DNA of 64,000 nt from Litoribacillus peritrichatus (GCF_039537985.1 NZ_BAABBN010000004.1:1692492-1756491), one strand, 5' to 3'. Shown: positions 1 to 9,285, numbered from the stretch's first letter. Notes: generated from the letters alone by a model not told the origin. Made by a program: numbers and translations.

Positions 1-434
1 GAACGGCCACCCGCCAACGCATCCCACCAGCTCATTAATTTGCCATCGTCCCCGACAAACAAATCCCCAGTCGCTGCCGCAGGGGCCGTCTCTCGACCAT
101 CCCAACTGGTGATTTTGTTTTTCCCTGCGTCCCAATGCAGCATAAACGCGCCACCACCGATCCCAGAAGACTGAGGCTCCACCAGGGTTAGCACCATTTG
201 CACAGCGATGGCTGCATCCACCGCACTGCCGCCTTCTTTCAGAACCCGGTACCCCGCCTCAACCGCATAAGGGTTTGCTGCGGACACCATATAGTTATGA
301 CTTGTAACGACTGTTTTCTGATTTATCCCCGTCGCAGCTTCCGGATCTCTCGCTTCATTCATCGAAGCAAACACAGAGCCGGTTAATATCGTGCCAACAA
401 TCAAACAGCCAAAAGCAAGAGGCCTGATGTTCAT
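1..434 (-). CDS. ggt: Gamma-glutamyltransferase, N-terminal part (cut by window edge)
   Basis: The leftward frame from ATG at 434 stays open to base 1, giving about 144 residues. It begins with a signal peptide (MNIRPLAFGCLIVGTILTGS) and continues with NYMVSAANPYAVEAGYRVL, GGSAVDAAIAVQ and LVEPQSSGIGGGAFMLHW, the N-terminal hallmark of the periplasmic gamma-glutamyltransferase large subunit. The family cleaves gamma-glutamyl bonds of glutathione and self-processes at a Thr that lies beyond the window. AAGGA sits 8 bases before the ATG. The missing 3' part means activity cannot be judged here. Confidence 0.88.
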   Translation of the reverse strand, partial: MNIRPLAFGCLIVGTILTGSVFASMNEARDPEAATGINQKTVVTSHNYMVSAANPYAVEAGYRVLKEGGSAVDAAIAVQMVLTLVEPQSSGIGGGAFMLHWDAGKNKITSWDGRETAPAAATGDLFVGDDGKLMSWWDALAGGR

Positions 435-499
435 AAAAGCATCCTTTTAAGAAATCTTAAAAATTTTTGAACGACGCCATTAATTGACTGCCGCCAAAA

Positions 500-524
500 C
501 AAAAACAGAGCCCTGAGGCTCTGT
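500..524 (-). terminator. Terminator of the efflux operon
   Basis: ACAGAGCC (505-512) pairs with GGCTCTGT (517-524) around a 4-base loop. Read leftward the hairpin is followed by TTTTTG, a standard rho-independent layout, about 18 bases past the RND transporter stop. Confidence 0.75.
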
Positions 525-541
525 ATACATTTGTAGCTTTT

Positions 542-3500
542 TTAATTGGAAGATTCCATTAAACGCCTTCTTTCTTTGTGAGGTTTGTGCATTTCGTCAT
601 TGGGGCCGTTCGAAACATGGGCTTTAGGCTTGTTTCTAGAAAAGAATTTCCCGGCATTATCCCCAAGCACCAACAAACACGGCGTTAATAACAAGGTTAG
701 AATCGTCGCAAAGGACAACCCTCCCGCGATGGAACTGGCTAACTGAGTCCACCACTGAGTCGATGGCGCGCCGAAATTCACAACTCGATTGATTAAATCA
801 ATATTCATCGACATCACCATTGGAATCAAACCCAATACAGTAGTGAAGGCCGTCAGAAATACGGGACGCAACCTCAACATACCGGTTTCAAGCGCAGCAT
901 CATAAGCCGATAGGCCCGTTGCCTTGAGCTGGTTATAGGTATCAATCAGAACAATATTGTTATTCACCACAATCCCGGCCAACGCAATGATACCCAGGCC
1001 ACACATTACAATGCCAAACGGCTGATTTGTGACCAACAATCCAAGCACAACCCCGGCAGAAGACAAAACAATGGCACTCAATACCAAAATACTCTGATAG
1101 AAGCTGTTGAACTGTGTCACCAGAATCAACAACATCAATACCACTGCCGTCACAAAGGCGCCGGCTAAGAAATCGCCTGTTTCTTTGGCATCTTCGTCTT
1201 CACCTTTAAAGCGCAAACGAACATCCGCAGGAAATGTCTCCTTTTCCAACAGCTGTTGAAGCTCTTTCAGTTTATCGCTGACCAAAACGCCCTCAAACAC
1301 ATCCGCCTGAACGGTAATGGCACGTCGACTATCAACGCGTTTTAAATTGCTGACTTTAGGGTCTGGTTCCAAGGTAATGAAATTACCCAATGAAACCATG
1401 CCCTGCTCCGTCTTCAGACGAATCCGTTCAAACTGCTCCAGGTTCCGAGCCTCCAACGGATAGCGAACCCGAATATCAAGCTCTTCATCGCTGTCATCCG
1501 GCCGATAGCCCGCAACCTTGATGCCTGTCGTCACCAGCTGAACGGCAGACCCCGTGACCGTGACATCCGCACCATTCTGAGCCGCCAACTCCCTATCAAG
1601 CGTCAACTGCCAATCAATCCCAGGCAGGGGCCGATTATCTTCAACGTCTTTCACGCCATCTATTGAGTTCAACGCAGCGGTAATTTTATCCACCGTTTCA
1701 AAAATACTGTCGTTATACCAACCTGAGACCTGCAGCTTAATCGGCTTACCACCGGAAGGGCCGTCGTCTTGTTTACGAAACTCCAACATGACTCCTGCGA
1801 TGTCCGCCGTTCTTTCCTTCATTTTATCCAGAATCTGAGAGGCAGGAAGGCGGCGTTTCCAGTCAATAAACCTGAACTGAATGGCACCGACGGTATCATC
1901 CGGCATTTCATTCGCCCCCTGATTGAATGAACGAGCATAAACGTTTTCTAACTCCTCCATGCCAACGATGCGCTCTTCAACCTGTTTAACCAGCTTGTCT
2001 TTTTCATAGATCGACAAATCTCCTCTGGCCCGAACAAGTATCTGAGCCGAATCAGGTTCAACATCAGGAAAGAATTCGGTGCCCTTGCCAAATTTACCGT
2101 AAGCACCATAGGCAGCAACCACCAAGATAAGCACCAATATTAAAAACTGGCCTGGCATCTTCAACAGTTTCCCAAGCAAACTCCCGTAGACTTTGGTCAC
2201 AAAAGACGGAGCAGGCTCTACAAACGGTGTCTCTGATTTACGTTTTCGGCTGATCGCTGCACCAATGACGGGCAAGAAAATCAGCGCCATAAACGTTGAA
2301 GCGATCAGACACACAATGACAGTCACGGGCAGATATTTCATAAACTGCCCCATCACGCCAGGCCAAGCCAATAACGGGAAAAACACCGCCAAAGTGGTGG
2401 CTGTTGATGCAATCACAGGCCAAGCCATGCGGGTTGCGGCCGCAGCAAACGCGCTCTTTGGTGATTCGCCCTCCTTCATCTTACGATCCGCAAGCTCGGC
2501 GACCACAATGGCACCATCCACCAACATGCCGACCACAAGAATCAAACTGAAAAGCACAACAATATTCAAGGTATAGGACATCGAATCCAACACCCAAAGA
2601 CCGGCTAAGAACGAACCCGGAATCACAATCCCTACAATTAATGAAGACCGGAAGCCCATCGCTGCGATGATCACGATCATGACCAGCACGATGGCACTGA
2701 GTACGTTATTGAATAAATCCGTCAGCATTTCTTCAATCTGTTCGGATTTATCCAGAATATAAGAAACTTCCAATTCGGCAGGCCAGAATTCACGCTTTTC
2801 CGCAATCAAAGCACGAACTTCATCCAGAGTACCGATGATGTTGGAGCCAATTCGTTTTTTCACTTCCAGCGCAAAAGCCGGTTGACCGTTGACCCGAGCA
2901 AACCCTTCCGGGTCCTTGAATGTACGACGAACCTGAGCAACATCGCCAAACTTAACGACATTCCCTTGATACATTTTCACAGGCAAATCAAGTAAGTCAT
3001 ATGGGTCTTCAATCACGCCTGGTACCTTGATGACCATACGACCGTGGCCGGTATCAAGTGCTCCCGCAGCGACTAGCTGGTTATTTCTTCCAACGACGTT
3101 CAGCGCTTCTTCCAAACTGACGTTGTAGGTTTCCAGAATCACAGGATCGACGGTTAGCTCAAGAATCTCTTCACGATCACCGCCGACTTCAACCTCCAAA
3201 ACACCACTTAACGCCTCAATATCATCCCGCAGATCACGGGCAATCATCATCAGTTGACGTTCAGGCACCGGCCCGGACAAACCTATCGACATCACAGGGA
3301 ACAAGGCCACATTCACTTCGTGAACTTCTGGCTCTTCAGCCCCTTCCGGTAATTCAGGTTTCGCCAGATCTACTTTTTCTCTGACGTCCTGTAAGGCGGT
3401 TTTACTATCAAAACCGGCATCAAACTCCAGCGTGACAGAGGCATGGCTTTCACTGGCTACGGAGCTCATTTCCTTTACGCCTTCGATGCTTTTTAATTCA

Positions 3501-3715
3501 GATTCCATTGGGCGGACAAGTAAACGTTCGGCATCTTCAGGAGAGATGCCGTCATACACCATGGAAACATAAATAAAAGGTACAGCAACATCCGGCTCTG
3601 ACTCTTTTGGCATGCTGGTCAACGCCACATAACCACTGACTAACAGGAACGCAAAAACAACCAACACGGACCGATTTTTTTGTAAGGCAAACTCTATTAT
3701 TTTTCCCATCATCAA
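542..3715 (-). CDS. RND-family efflux transporter permease
   Basis: A 1057-residue inner-membrane proton antiporter of the AcrB/acriflavine-resistance superfamily. It has an N-terminal membrane helix (about 12-32), a periplasmic porter domain with PMESELKSIEGV, five clustered helices, a second porter half and a second helix bundle with VNNNIVLIDTYNQLKATG. The TM4 proton-relay segment reads GMLVDGAIVVAE, so the second of the two AcrB Asp residues is Gly, as in the heavy-metal RND branch. The TM10 Lys is Asn. The start overlaps the stop of the membrane-fusion gene by 4 bases (ATGA), which points to translational coupling. No outer-membrane partner is adjacent. Substrate is unknown. Confidence 0.93.
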   Translation of the reverse strand: MMMGKIIEFALQKNRSVLVVFAFLLVSGYVALTSMPKESEPDVAVPFIYVSMVYDGISPEDAERLLVRPMESELKSIEGVKEMSSVASESHASVTLEFDAGFDSKTALQDVREKVDLAKPELPEGAEEPEVHEVNVALFPVMSIGLSGPVPERQLMMIARDLRDDIEALSGVLEVEVGGDREEILELTVDPVILETYNVSLEEALNVVGRNNQLVAAGALDTGHGRMVIKVPGVIEDPYDLLDLPVKMYQGNVVKFGDVAQVRRTFKDPEGFARVNGQPAFALEVKKRIGSNIIGTLDEVRALIAEKREFWPAELEVSYILDKSEQIEEMLTDLFNNVLSAIVLVMIVIIAAMGFRSSLIVGIVIPGSFLAGLWVLDSMSYTLNIVVLFSLILVVGMLVDGAIVVAELADRKMKEGESPKSAFAAAATRMAWPVIASTATTLAVFFPLLAWPGVMGQFMKYLPVTVIVCLIASTFMALIFLPVIGAAISRKRKSETPFVEPAPSFVTKVYGSLLGKLLKMPGQFLILVLILVVAAYGAYGKFGKGTEFFPDVEPDSAQILVRARGDLSIYEKDKLVKQVEERIVGMEELENVYARSFNQGANEMPDDTVGAIQFRFIDWKRRLPASQILDKMKERTADIAGVMLEFRKQDDGPSGGKPIKLQVSGWYNDSIFETVDKITAALNSIDGVKDVEDNRPLPGIDWQLTLDRELAAQNGADVTVTGSAVQLVTTGIKVAGYRPDDSDEELDIRVRYPLEARNLEQFERIRLKTEQGMVSLGNFITLEPDPKVSNLKRVDSRRAITVQADVFEGVLVSDKLKELQQLLEKETFPADVRLRFKGEDEDAKETGDFLAGAFVTAVVLMLLILVTQFNSFYQSILVLSAIVLSSAGVVLGLLVTNQPFGIVMCGLGIIALAGIVVNNNIVLIDTYNQLKATGLSAYDAALETGMLRLRPVFLTAFTTVLGLIPMVMSMNIDLINRVVNFGAPSTQWWTQLASSIAGGLSFATILTLLLTPCLLVLGDNAGKFFSRNKPKAHVSNGPNDEMHKPHKERRRLMESSN

Positions 3716-4812
3716 GCCTCGTGTTTCACAGACTCAGATTTTGTGTGAGTCACTTCAGCGTCCGGCTTGACAACCGTTGGCACAACCACTTGGTTATCCA
3801 ACACAAACCCCTGGCCCATGGTAATTACGTTGGCACTGTCTGGTAATCCGGTGAGCCACACGCCGGAAGACTCACTTTGTACTACTTCAACCGGATAAGA
3901 CTCCACTTGATTTTGCTGATTAACAACTTTTACCAACAAGTCGCCGTTCGAGTCGAGGCTGATCACAGCAGGCGATAAAAAATGCGCTTTTTGTCTTTGA
4001 GTTACGATTTTCGAACTGACACTGGAACCCAGCAACTTCACTTTCTTTTCTGGAATAATTTCCACTTCCACCTTAAAGGCTCTGGTTTCAGTGTTGGCTC
4101 TTGGAGCCACGTACTTCACTGTACCCGTTAACTTCAAGCCGTTGACCAGCTCGGTACTGACCGACTGTCCTAACTCCAGATCACTGGCTTTTTGTTGAGG
4201 CACCCAGCCCACCACTTTCAGTTTATTGGTATCCAGAACACGAACCAAAGCGTCGCCTTCTCTTACGAAGTCACCGATTTCAACGAAGCGGTCATCGACG
4301 ATGCTGTCAAACGGAGCTTTAATTTGAGTGTTGCGAATTTCATTATTGATCTGGCTTACCTGCGCTTGGGCAGTAGCATATTCGGCCTCATCCTGTTTTA
4401 ACTGACTTGCGGATAATAAACCTCGCTTGAAGAGCTTTCGGTTGGAATCCAAATCACTCTCAGCCTTGATTAATTCTGCTTTTGCTCCGGCTAAACGAGC
4501 CGACCGATCATCCAACGCCAACTTAAGAATGAGTTGGTCGCGTGTAACGCCTTGCGCTTTGTCTACGATAATGGACTCAATTCGACCATCCGTTTCAGCT
4601 CTGAGCGTCACTTCCCGGGCAGGCAGCAATTCCCCTTGAAAGAGAATTTGGATATCAACTTCTTTGGCTTCAGAGGCCGTCACCTGCACTTTCATTGGTT
4701 GAATTTCTTCAGTAAATTGCTGTGTTTCACCTGACGTTTGATCCGAACCAGACAGCACCCATGCAAGCAATCCCAACGAAAGGAAGATCGCGACCAACAT
4801 TGATTTATTCAT
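3712..4812 (-). CDS. RND periplasmic adaptor (HlyD/MFP family)
   Basis: A membrane-fusion protein linking the downstream RND pump to an outer-membrane channel. It has a short N-terminal anchor (MNKSMLVAIFLSLGLLAWVL), a lipoyl half with ARE.TLRAETDGRI, an alpha-hairpin with KLFKRGLLSASQLKQDEAEY, the second lipoyl half with IKAPFDSIVDDRFVEIGDFV, and a beta-barrel. The frame can be opened at GTG 4821, but ATG 4812 is preferred: GGTGGGA lies just before it and it starts directly at the membrane anchor. It is the middle gene of tetR-MFP-RND, 132 bases after tetR. Length 366 residues is normal for the family. Confidence 0.9.
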   Translation of the reverse strand: MNKSMLVAIFLSLGLLAWVLSGSDQTSGETQQFTEEIQPMKVQVTASEAKEVDIQILFQGELLPAREVTLRAETDGRIESIIVDKAQGVTRDQLILKLALDDRSARLAGAKAELIKAESDLDSNRKLFKRGLLSASQLKQDEAEYATAQAQVSQINNEIRNTQIKAPFDSIVDDRFVEIGDFVREGDALVRVLDTNKLKVVGWVPQQKASDLELGQSVSTELVNGLKLTGTVKYVAPRANTETRAFKVEVEIIPEKKVKLLGSSVSSKIVTQRQKAHFLSPAVISLDSNGDLLVKVVNQQNQVESYPVEVVQSESSGVWLTGLPDSANVITMGQGFVLDNQVVVPTVVKPDAEVTHTKSESVKHEA

Positions 4813-4836
4813 AATTCCCACCGATTTTTATAGTAC

Positions 4837-4850
4837 GACACATACGTGTC
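4837..4850. promoter_or_regulatory. Inverted repeat upstream of the efflux adaptor gene
   Basis: GACACATACGTGTC has 5-base arms GACAC/GTGTC and lies 24 bases before the adaptor ATG, next to TACTATAAAA on the leftward strand, which could be a -10 region. It differs from the repeats ahead of tetR. An operator role is inference. Confidence 0.35.
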
Positions 4851-4944
4851 TTTTATCCTTGTACACTTTTACTGTGTATTTCCTTACTGCTTTCCAGCCA
4901 CTGTTTATGGTGATCCGATTGAGCCATCATCCCCCGATAATGAT

Positions 4945-5589
4945 TCATCGCTTTGCCAAAGCCGACACCATGAAACCAGTAACCACATCCACAAACGTCT
5001 CTTCATCCAGCTCGGAAAAGTCGGTATAAGAGTCATTTGTCATCATTGATATCGCGCCTTCAAACGTTGCTTCCATACCTATCATTAAGTGCATGATGGG
5101 TCTGTCATCAATGACACCCTCCTGAATTCCTTTTTCAAGTATCACCCCGAAAAAAGCTTCAAACTTCTGATCCAAATCTTGATACTCAAGAGAAAGCGAT
5201 TCCGAGATACGTTCTTTAAAATCCTTCCTCTTGCAAAACTCACTGAGTTTTCCACAAATCTGGTTTTCACGATAAAACCTGAAAGATTGATAGATCGCTT
5301 CTTTCATGAAATCGAGACTGTTCAACTCAAGGCTGATTTGTTGATATATGGTCATTAGCTGGTAATGAAAATCCAATGACAGTCGAGCATAAATATCTTC
5401 TTTGGAGGCAAAATGCTTATAAACAGTGCCTTTGCCAATTTCTGCACTCGCAGCAATCTGTGCAACGGTGACGTTTTCCCAGCCTTCCTCTCCAAATAAG
5501 GCAATAGCAGCAGACAAAATGTCCTGCTCCCGCCGCTGAAACTCCCGCTCTTTTCTGGACAGGTTGGTATCCGACATTGTTTCTATCAT
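4945..5589 (-). CDS. TetR-family transcriptional regulator
   Basis: A 214-residue one-component regulator. The N-terminal helix-turn-helix is clear: ILSAAIALFGEEGWENVTV followed by IAASAEIGKGTVYKHFASKE. The C-terminal two thirds are the variable ligand-binding helices. ATG 5589 and ATG 5577 (MSDTNLSRKERE) are both possible, and neither has a strong ribosome site. It is first in a leftward run with the MFP and RND genes, the usual arrangement for a local efflux repressor. Two tandem palindromes lie just upstream of it, which suggests autoregulation. Confidence 0.9.
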   Translation of the reverse strand: MIETMSDTNLSRKEREFQRREQDILSAAIALFGEEGWENVTVAQIAASAEIGKGTVYKHFASKEDIYARLSLDFHYQLMTIYQQISLELNSLDFMKEAIYQSFRFYRENQICGKLSEFCKRKDFKERISESLSLEYQDLDQKFEAFFGVILEKGIQEGVIDDRPIMHLMIGMEATFEGAISMMTNDSYTDFSELDEETFVDVVTGFMVSALAKR

Positions 5590-5648
5590 AAATATTCAAC
5601 ATTAACCCAAACTGAACAGCAGGATAACGGATTAGAAACAATAATAAA

Positions 5649-5681
5649 ATGACCAGTCGTCACTTTATGACCAGCAGTCAT
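5649..5681. promoter_or_regulatory. Two tandem palindromes, probable TetR operators
   Basis: ATGACCAGTCGTCAC (5649-5663) and ATGACCAGCAGTCAT (5667-5681) share the pattern ATGAC-CAGnn-GTCA(T/C), start 18 bases apart and lie 60-92 bases before the tetR start. Arms ATGAC/GTCAT are perfect in the second copy. Size and placement fit operators bound by the adjacent TetR protein. This is inference. Confidence 0.6.
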
Positions 5682-5704
5682 AAAATAAAAGAGACTAGCT
5701 TAGA

Positions 5705-5733
5705 AACAGAAAAGGCCGACCAATGGTCGACCT
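5705..5733 (-). terminator. Terminator of dsbC
   Basis: AGGCCGACC (5713-5721) pairs with GGTCGACCT (5725-5733) with one wobble pair and a 3-base loop. Leftward it is followed by TTTTCTGTTT. It lies about 20 bases after the dsbC stop. Confidence 0.75.
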
Positions 5734-5755
5734 CTTCAACACAAATTTAGAATTA

Positions 5756-6481
5756 CTAATTGATACCCAAACGCTTTGCTAGCTGGGTAGCAGGCACATA
5801 GCCGCGAATTAATTCACCTGATTCAAGCACTAAATTAGGCGTAGAGTTGACCCCAACTTGTCGTCCCAACATGTATTGATCCTGAACCGGGTTAGTACAG
5901 GTTTTCGGAGCAACAGGCTGGTTATTTTTAGCCTTGCTCATCGAAGTTTGCTGATCATCCGCACACCAAACCGATACATATTTTTCAAATGAGTTTGAAC
6001 CCACACCTGCTCTCGGAAAAGCCATGTAACTGACAGAAATACCCAGCTCATTCAACTTAGGGATTTCATTATGAAACTTACGGCAATAGCCACAATCAAT
6101 ATCGGTGAATACTGTTAAGTTGGCCTTTTCTTTACCCTTTGCAGGAAAGCTGATCATGTCTTTCTTATCTACCGCCAAAAGTGCCTTAGCGCGCACACCG
6201 TTCATTTGCTCTTCGGTGACATTCGCTAAACCGCTGGCTTCAATTCGATACAAGTCACCCGCAATAAAGTGTGACCCGTCTTCTGGCATATAAACGATAC
6301 CATTACCAACCACCTCAACAGCATAAAGACCAGGAACCGGACTTTCAGCAATGGAAGCAATTTCTGCCTGCGGAATGGCTTTTTTAAGCTTCGCAGTAAT
6401 ATCAGTATTATCTGCGTTAACAGCGCCGGCACACATCATAACGAGTGCGGAACACCATTTAGTGTAGGAATGTTTAAACAT
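5756..6481 (-). CDS. dsbC: Thiol:disulfide interchange protein DsbC
   Basis: A periplasmic disulfide isomerase that reshuffles wrong disulfides and is kept reduced by DsbD. The 241 residues start with a signal peptide (MFKHSYTKWCSALVMMCAGAVNA), then an N-terminal dimerisation domain (about 25-90) and a thioredoxin-fold catalytic domain with the active site C130-G-Y-C133 in TDIDCGYCRKFHNEI. A second cysteine pair (CADDQQ.../KTCTNP) matches the structural disulfide of the family. It follows xerD on the same strand with an 89-base gap, the order seen in pseudomonads. Start is ATG 6481. Confidence 0.94.
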   Translation of the reverse strand: MFKHSYTKWCSALVMMCAGAVNADNTDITAKLKKAIPQAEIASIAESPVPGLYAVEVVGNGIVYMPEDGSHFIAGDLYRIEASGLANVTEEQMNGVRAKALLAVDKKDMISFPAKGKEKANLTVFTDIDCGYCRKFHNEIPKLNELGISVSYMAFPRAGVGSNSFEKYVSVWCADDQQTSMSKAKNNQPVAPKTCTNPVQDQYMLGRQVGVNSTPNLVLESGELIRGYVPATQLAKRLGIN

Positions 6482-6570
6482 TGGCTTTATATTTCTCGTT
6501 TCATTATATGATTATCAATACCGTATCAGACTCAAGCTTTAAGTAATAGTTCCGTCCATAAAAACCTTTT

Positions 6571-7467
6571 TTAGCCTCTCGGATGGTGATCCTGATGCAG
6601 TTGATTTAAACGCTGTCTGGCCACATGAGTATATATTTGAGTGGTCGATAAATCACTGTGCCCCAACAACATTTGCACCACTCGTAAATCCGCTCCGTGA
6701 TTTAATAAGTGTGTTGCAAAAGCGTGGCGCAATGTATGAGGCGATAAGTGCTTGGTAATTCCGGCTTCAAAGGCGTGTTTTTTAATTCGGTGCCAAAACG
6801 TCTGACGTGTCATGGGGCGCCCTTGCTGGCTAGGAAAGACAATCGTCTCGGAAAGGTCAGGTAGCAAATCAGCACGAGCTTCTTTTAGGTAACGTTCAAT
6901 CCAGTCCATCGACTCCTCCCCTAAAGGCACCAGCCGCTCTTTATTGCCCTTCCCCATAATACGAACCAGCCCCTGGCGAAGATTCACTTGCTCCAGTCGC
7001 AACCCCACCAGTTCGGAAACCCTGAGACCCGTCGCATAAAGCACTTCCAACATGGCTCTGTCCCTCATTCCGAGCGGGGTCTTAATGTCTGGGGTCTCAA
7101 GCAGCGAATCCACCTCTTGTTCTGTCAGTGAATCTGGAATAGGTCGGCCTAACTTAGGACTGTCGAGGTTTTGAGTCGGATCTTCAGAGACTTTATTTTC
7201 GCGAATCAAATAACGATAAAAACTGCGCAAACAAGACATCATTCTTGCCGAAGACCGGGCCTTATAGCCCCCGCGCATTCTTGCGCCCAGGTAATCCATC
7301 AAGTCAATCCTATCTGCCTGCAACAAGGTTTTATCGAGTTTTTCAACAAAAACGGCCAAACCCTTTAAATCTCGCCGATAAGCATCCAATGAGTTATCAC
7401 TCAAGCCTTTTTCCAGCCATAGCGAATCCAAGTAGGTTGAAATCAGCTGTTCATTCACTTCATTCAT
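6571..7467 (-). CDS. xerD: Site-specific tyrosine recombinase XerD
   Basis: A 298-residue recombinase, exactly the E. coli XerD length, that with XerC resolves chromosome dimers at dif under FtsK control. The N-terminal SAM-like DNA-binding domain spans about 1-105 and the catalytic domain 110-298. All catalytic residues are present: R149 (ATGLRVSEL), K173 (MGKGNKERLVPL), H244 and R247 (HTLRHAFATHLL), H270 (LLGHSDLSTTQ), Y279. The open frame extends 69 codons further upstream into rplS, but ATG 7467 gives the family length and start MNEVNEQL. The rplS terminator lies between the genes, so xerD likely has its own promoter or depends on read-through. Confidence 0.96.
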   Translation of the reverse strand: MNEVNEQLISTYLDSLWLEKGLSDNSLDAYRRDLKGLAVFVEKLDKTLLQADRIDLMDYLGARMRGGYKARSSARMMSCLRSFYRYLIRENKVSEDPTQNLDSPKLGRPIPDSLTEQEVDSLLETPDIKTPLGMRDRAMLEVLYATGLRVSELVGLRLEQVNLRQGLVRIMGKGNKERLVPLGEESMDWIERYLKEARADLLPDLSETIVFPSQQGRPMTRQTFWHRIKKHAFEAGITKHLSPHTLRHAFATHLLNHGADLRVVQMLLGHSDLSTTQIYTHVARQRLNQLHQDHHPRG

Positions 7468-7505
7468 AAAGACCCATCCGTCGACATCACTAAATACCAG
7501 ACATA

Positions 7506-7537
7506 AAAAAAGACAGTCCAAAGACTGCCTTTTTTCT
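7506..7537 (-). terminator. Terminator of the rpsP-rimM-trmD-rplS operon
   Basis: GACAGTC (7514-7520) pairs with GACTGCC (7525-7531), one wobble, and runs of A and T flank both sides. Leftward reading ends in TTTTTTTATG, so it can end transcription of the ribosomal operon before xerD. Confidence 0.8.
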
Positions 7538-7594
7538 GATTTCAAGGCAAACTCTAAACAGAGATTGCCTTGAGAGCAACGTAAAAAAGAGTAA

Positions 7595-7948
7595 TTATAC
7601 TTTCTCTTTAATACGTGCAGCCTTACCAGTAAGCTCACGCAAGTAGTAAAGCTTAGCCTGGCGAACAACACCACGACGCTTAACTTCTACGCTGTCTACT
7701 AGCGGGCTGTAAGTCTGGAAAGTACGCTCAACGCCAACACCATGAGAAATCTTGCGAACAGTAAACGCAGAGTTCAAACCACGGTTACGCTTACCGATTA
7801 CAACACCTTCATAAGCCTGAAGACGCTCACGAGTACCTTCTTTAACTTTAACCTGTACAATTACAGTATCACCAGGGCCGAACTCTGGAAGTTCTTTGCC
7901 CATTTGCTCATTTTCAATCTGCTGAATAATTGGGTTCTTGCCACTCAT
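7595..7948 (-). CDS. rplS: 50S ribosomal protein L19
   Basis: A 117-residue large-subunit protein located at the 30S-50S interface. Family sequences run the full length: FGPGDTVIVQVKVKEG, LQAYEGVVIGKRNRGLNSAFTVRKIS, GVGVERTFQTYSP and KRRGVVRQAKLYYLREL.GKAARIKE. Last gene of the rpsP-rimM-trmD-rplS operon, 28 bases after trmD. ATG 7948 gives the usual N-terminus. Confidence 0.98.
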   Translation of the reverse strand: MSGKNPIIQQIENEQMGKELPEFGPGDTVIVQVKVKEGTRERLQAYEGVVIGKRNRGLNSAFTVRKISHGVGVERTFQTYSPLVDSVEVKRRGVVRQAKLYYLRELTGKAARIKEKV

Positions 7949-7976
7949 GACATAACTCCTATCTTATCGCTGCCGG

Positions 7977-8723
7977 CTATTCCGACTCGCGTACAAACTC
8001 TTCTAATAACGCCTTTTGTTCTTTATCCAGTTCTATCTGGCTTAGTAACTCAGGCCGCCTTTGCCAAGTCCTGCCAAGTGACTGTTTCAATCGCCACTTG
8101 CGGATGGCTTCATGATTTCCGCTAAGCAATACATCCGGTACGGTCAGATCATTGATCTGTTCAGGTCTGGTATAGTGTGGGCAATCCAATAACCCTGCTG
8201 CAAATGAATCTTCTTCTGCCGACATCTCATGACCAAGCGCTCCGGGAATCATTCGTGTAACCGAATCAATCATCACCATTGCCGCCAGTTCACCACCACT
8301 CAACACGTAATCACCAATAGACCATTCCTCATCAACCTCGGTTTGTATTACCCGCTCGTCAATGCCTTCATAACGACCCGCTACGATGATTAATCGTTTT
8401 TGGGACGCGAGGTATTTAACACCCTCTTGGTCCAAGGTACGCCCTTGTGGCGACATATAAATGACCTTAGCACCCTCACCAGCCGCTTGTTTTGCTGCCT
8501 GGATTGCATCCTGTAAAGGCTGAACCTTCATCAACATGCCTGGGCCACCACCATAAGGACGGTCATCTACTGTTCTGTGTCGGTCATGCGTGAAATCCCT
8601 TGGATTCCATGTTTCGACTTGCAACAAGCCTTTTTCACATGCCCTTCTGGTGACCCCATGTTCTGTAACAGCAGAAAACATTTCCGGAAACAGAGATATA
8701 ACTCCAATCCACGTGTTTTCCAT
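7977..8723 (-). CDS. trmD: tRNA (guanine-N1-)-methyltransferase TrmD
   Basis: This enzyme makes m1G37 in tRNAs with GNN anticodons and prevents +1 frameshifting. It is a SPOUT-class protein of 248 residues, with the trefoil-knot SAM site in YMSPQGRTLDQ, VAGRYEGIDERVI and WSIGDYVLSGGELAAMVMID and with DDRPYGGGPGMLMK near the N-terminus. A TTG one codon earlier extends the frame, but ATG 8723 has AAGGG 8 bases before it. It lies 16 bases (from the TTG) to 19 bases after rimM in the ribosomal operon. Confidence 0.98.
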   Translation of the reverse strand: MENTWIGVISLFPEMFSAVTEHGVTRRACEKGLLQVETWNPRDFTHDRHRTVDDRPYGGGPGMLMKVQPLQDAIQAAKQAAGEGAKVIYMSPQGRTLDQEGVKYLASQKRLIIVAGRYEGIDERVIQTEVDEEWSIGDYVLSGGELAAMVMIDSVTRMIPGALGHEMSAEEDSFAAGLLDCPHYTRPEQINDLTVPDVLLSGNHEAIRKWRLKQSLGRTWQRRPELLSQIELDKEQKALLEEFVRESE

Positions 8724-8742
8724 CAAACAACCCTTTTACAGA

Positions 8743-9285
8743 TTAAAACTCTGGGTCCCAGTCTACGGTAATCGTCTGTTCTTCAAGATCAACATTAAGA
8801 ACATACAGATCCGGTAAATACGGAACCAAACGTTCTTGTTTATCAATACTTCCAGAACAAGATTTAACAACGAGAATATCGTTTGAGCCGGTTTCAGTCA
8901 GGTAAGCTACCTTTCCTAAAAGCACGGGCTCGCCCTCTACTGCAACACTGATCACCTTTAGGTTTTCAAGCTGATGCCAGTAGTAATCCCCATCGTCAAG
9001 CTCAGGTAGTTCATCGCCAGTCACTTTAATTAAGCTTCCAGAGAACGTTGCTGCCTGATCTCGATCATCGCATTTTGCCAGCTTAGCAATCATACCCTTG
9101 CCATGACGCTGACACTTTTCGACTTCAACCGTAATTTTTTTACCATTGGAGTCGAGATACCACGGTTGATAATCAAATATGCCTTCCATTGGTTCGGTAT
9201 AAGAATAAACTTTTACCCAACCTTTCACCCCAAATACGCCAGTTATTTTCCCCAGCGTAACGGTTTTATCAGAACTACTTGCCAT
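8743..9285 (-). CDS. rimM: Ribosome maturation factor RimM
   Basis: A 180-residue 30S assembly factor that helps mature the 16S head domain and binds S19. The N-terminal beta-barrel (LGKITGVFGVKGWVKVYSYTEP) and C-terminal PRC-barrel (DYYWHQLENLKVIS..., ERLVPYLPDLYVLNVDLEEQTITVDWDPEF) are both intact. It lies between rpsP and trmD, the standard order. Confidence 0.97.
   Translation of the reverse strand: MASSSDKTVTLGKITGVFGVKGWVKVYSYTEPMEGIFDYQPWYLDSNGKKITVEVEKCQRHGKGMIAKLAKCDDRDQAATFSGSLIKVTGDELPELDDGDYYWHQLENLKVISVAVEGEPVLLGKVAYLTETGSNDILVVKSCSGSIDKQERLVPYLPDLYVLNVDLEEQTITVDWDPEF

Noticed and set aside
7468..7674. Longer XerD starting inside rplS
   Set aside because: The extra 69 residues overlap rplS and its terminator and are absent from the family; ATG 7467 gives exactly 298 residues.
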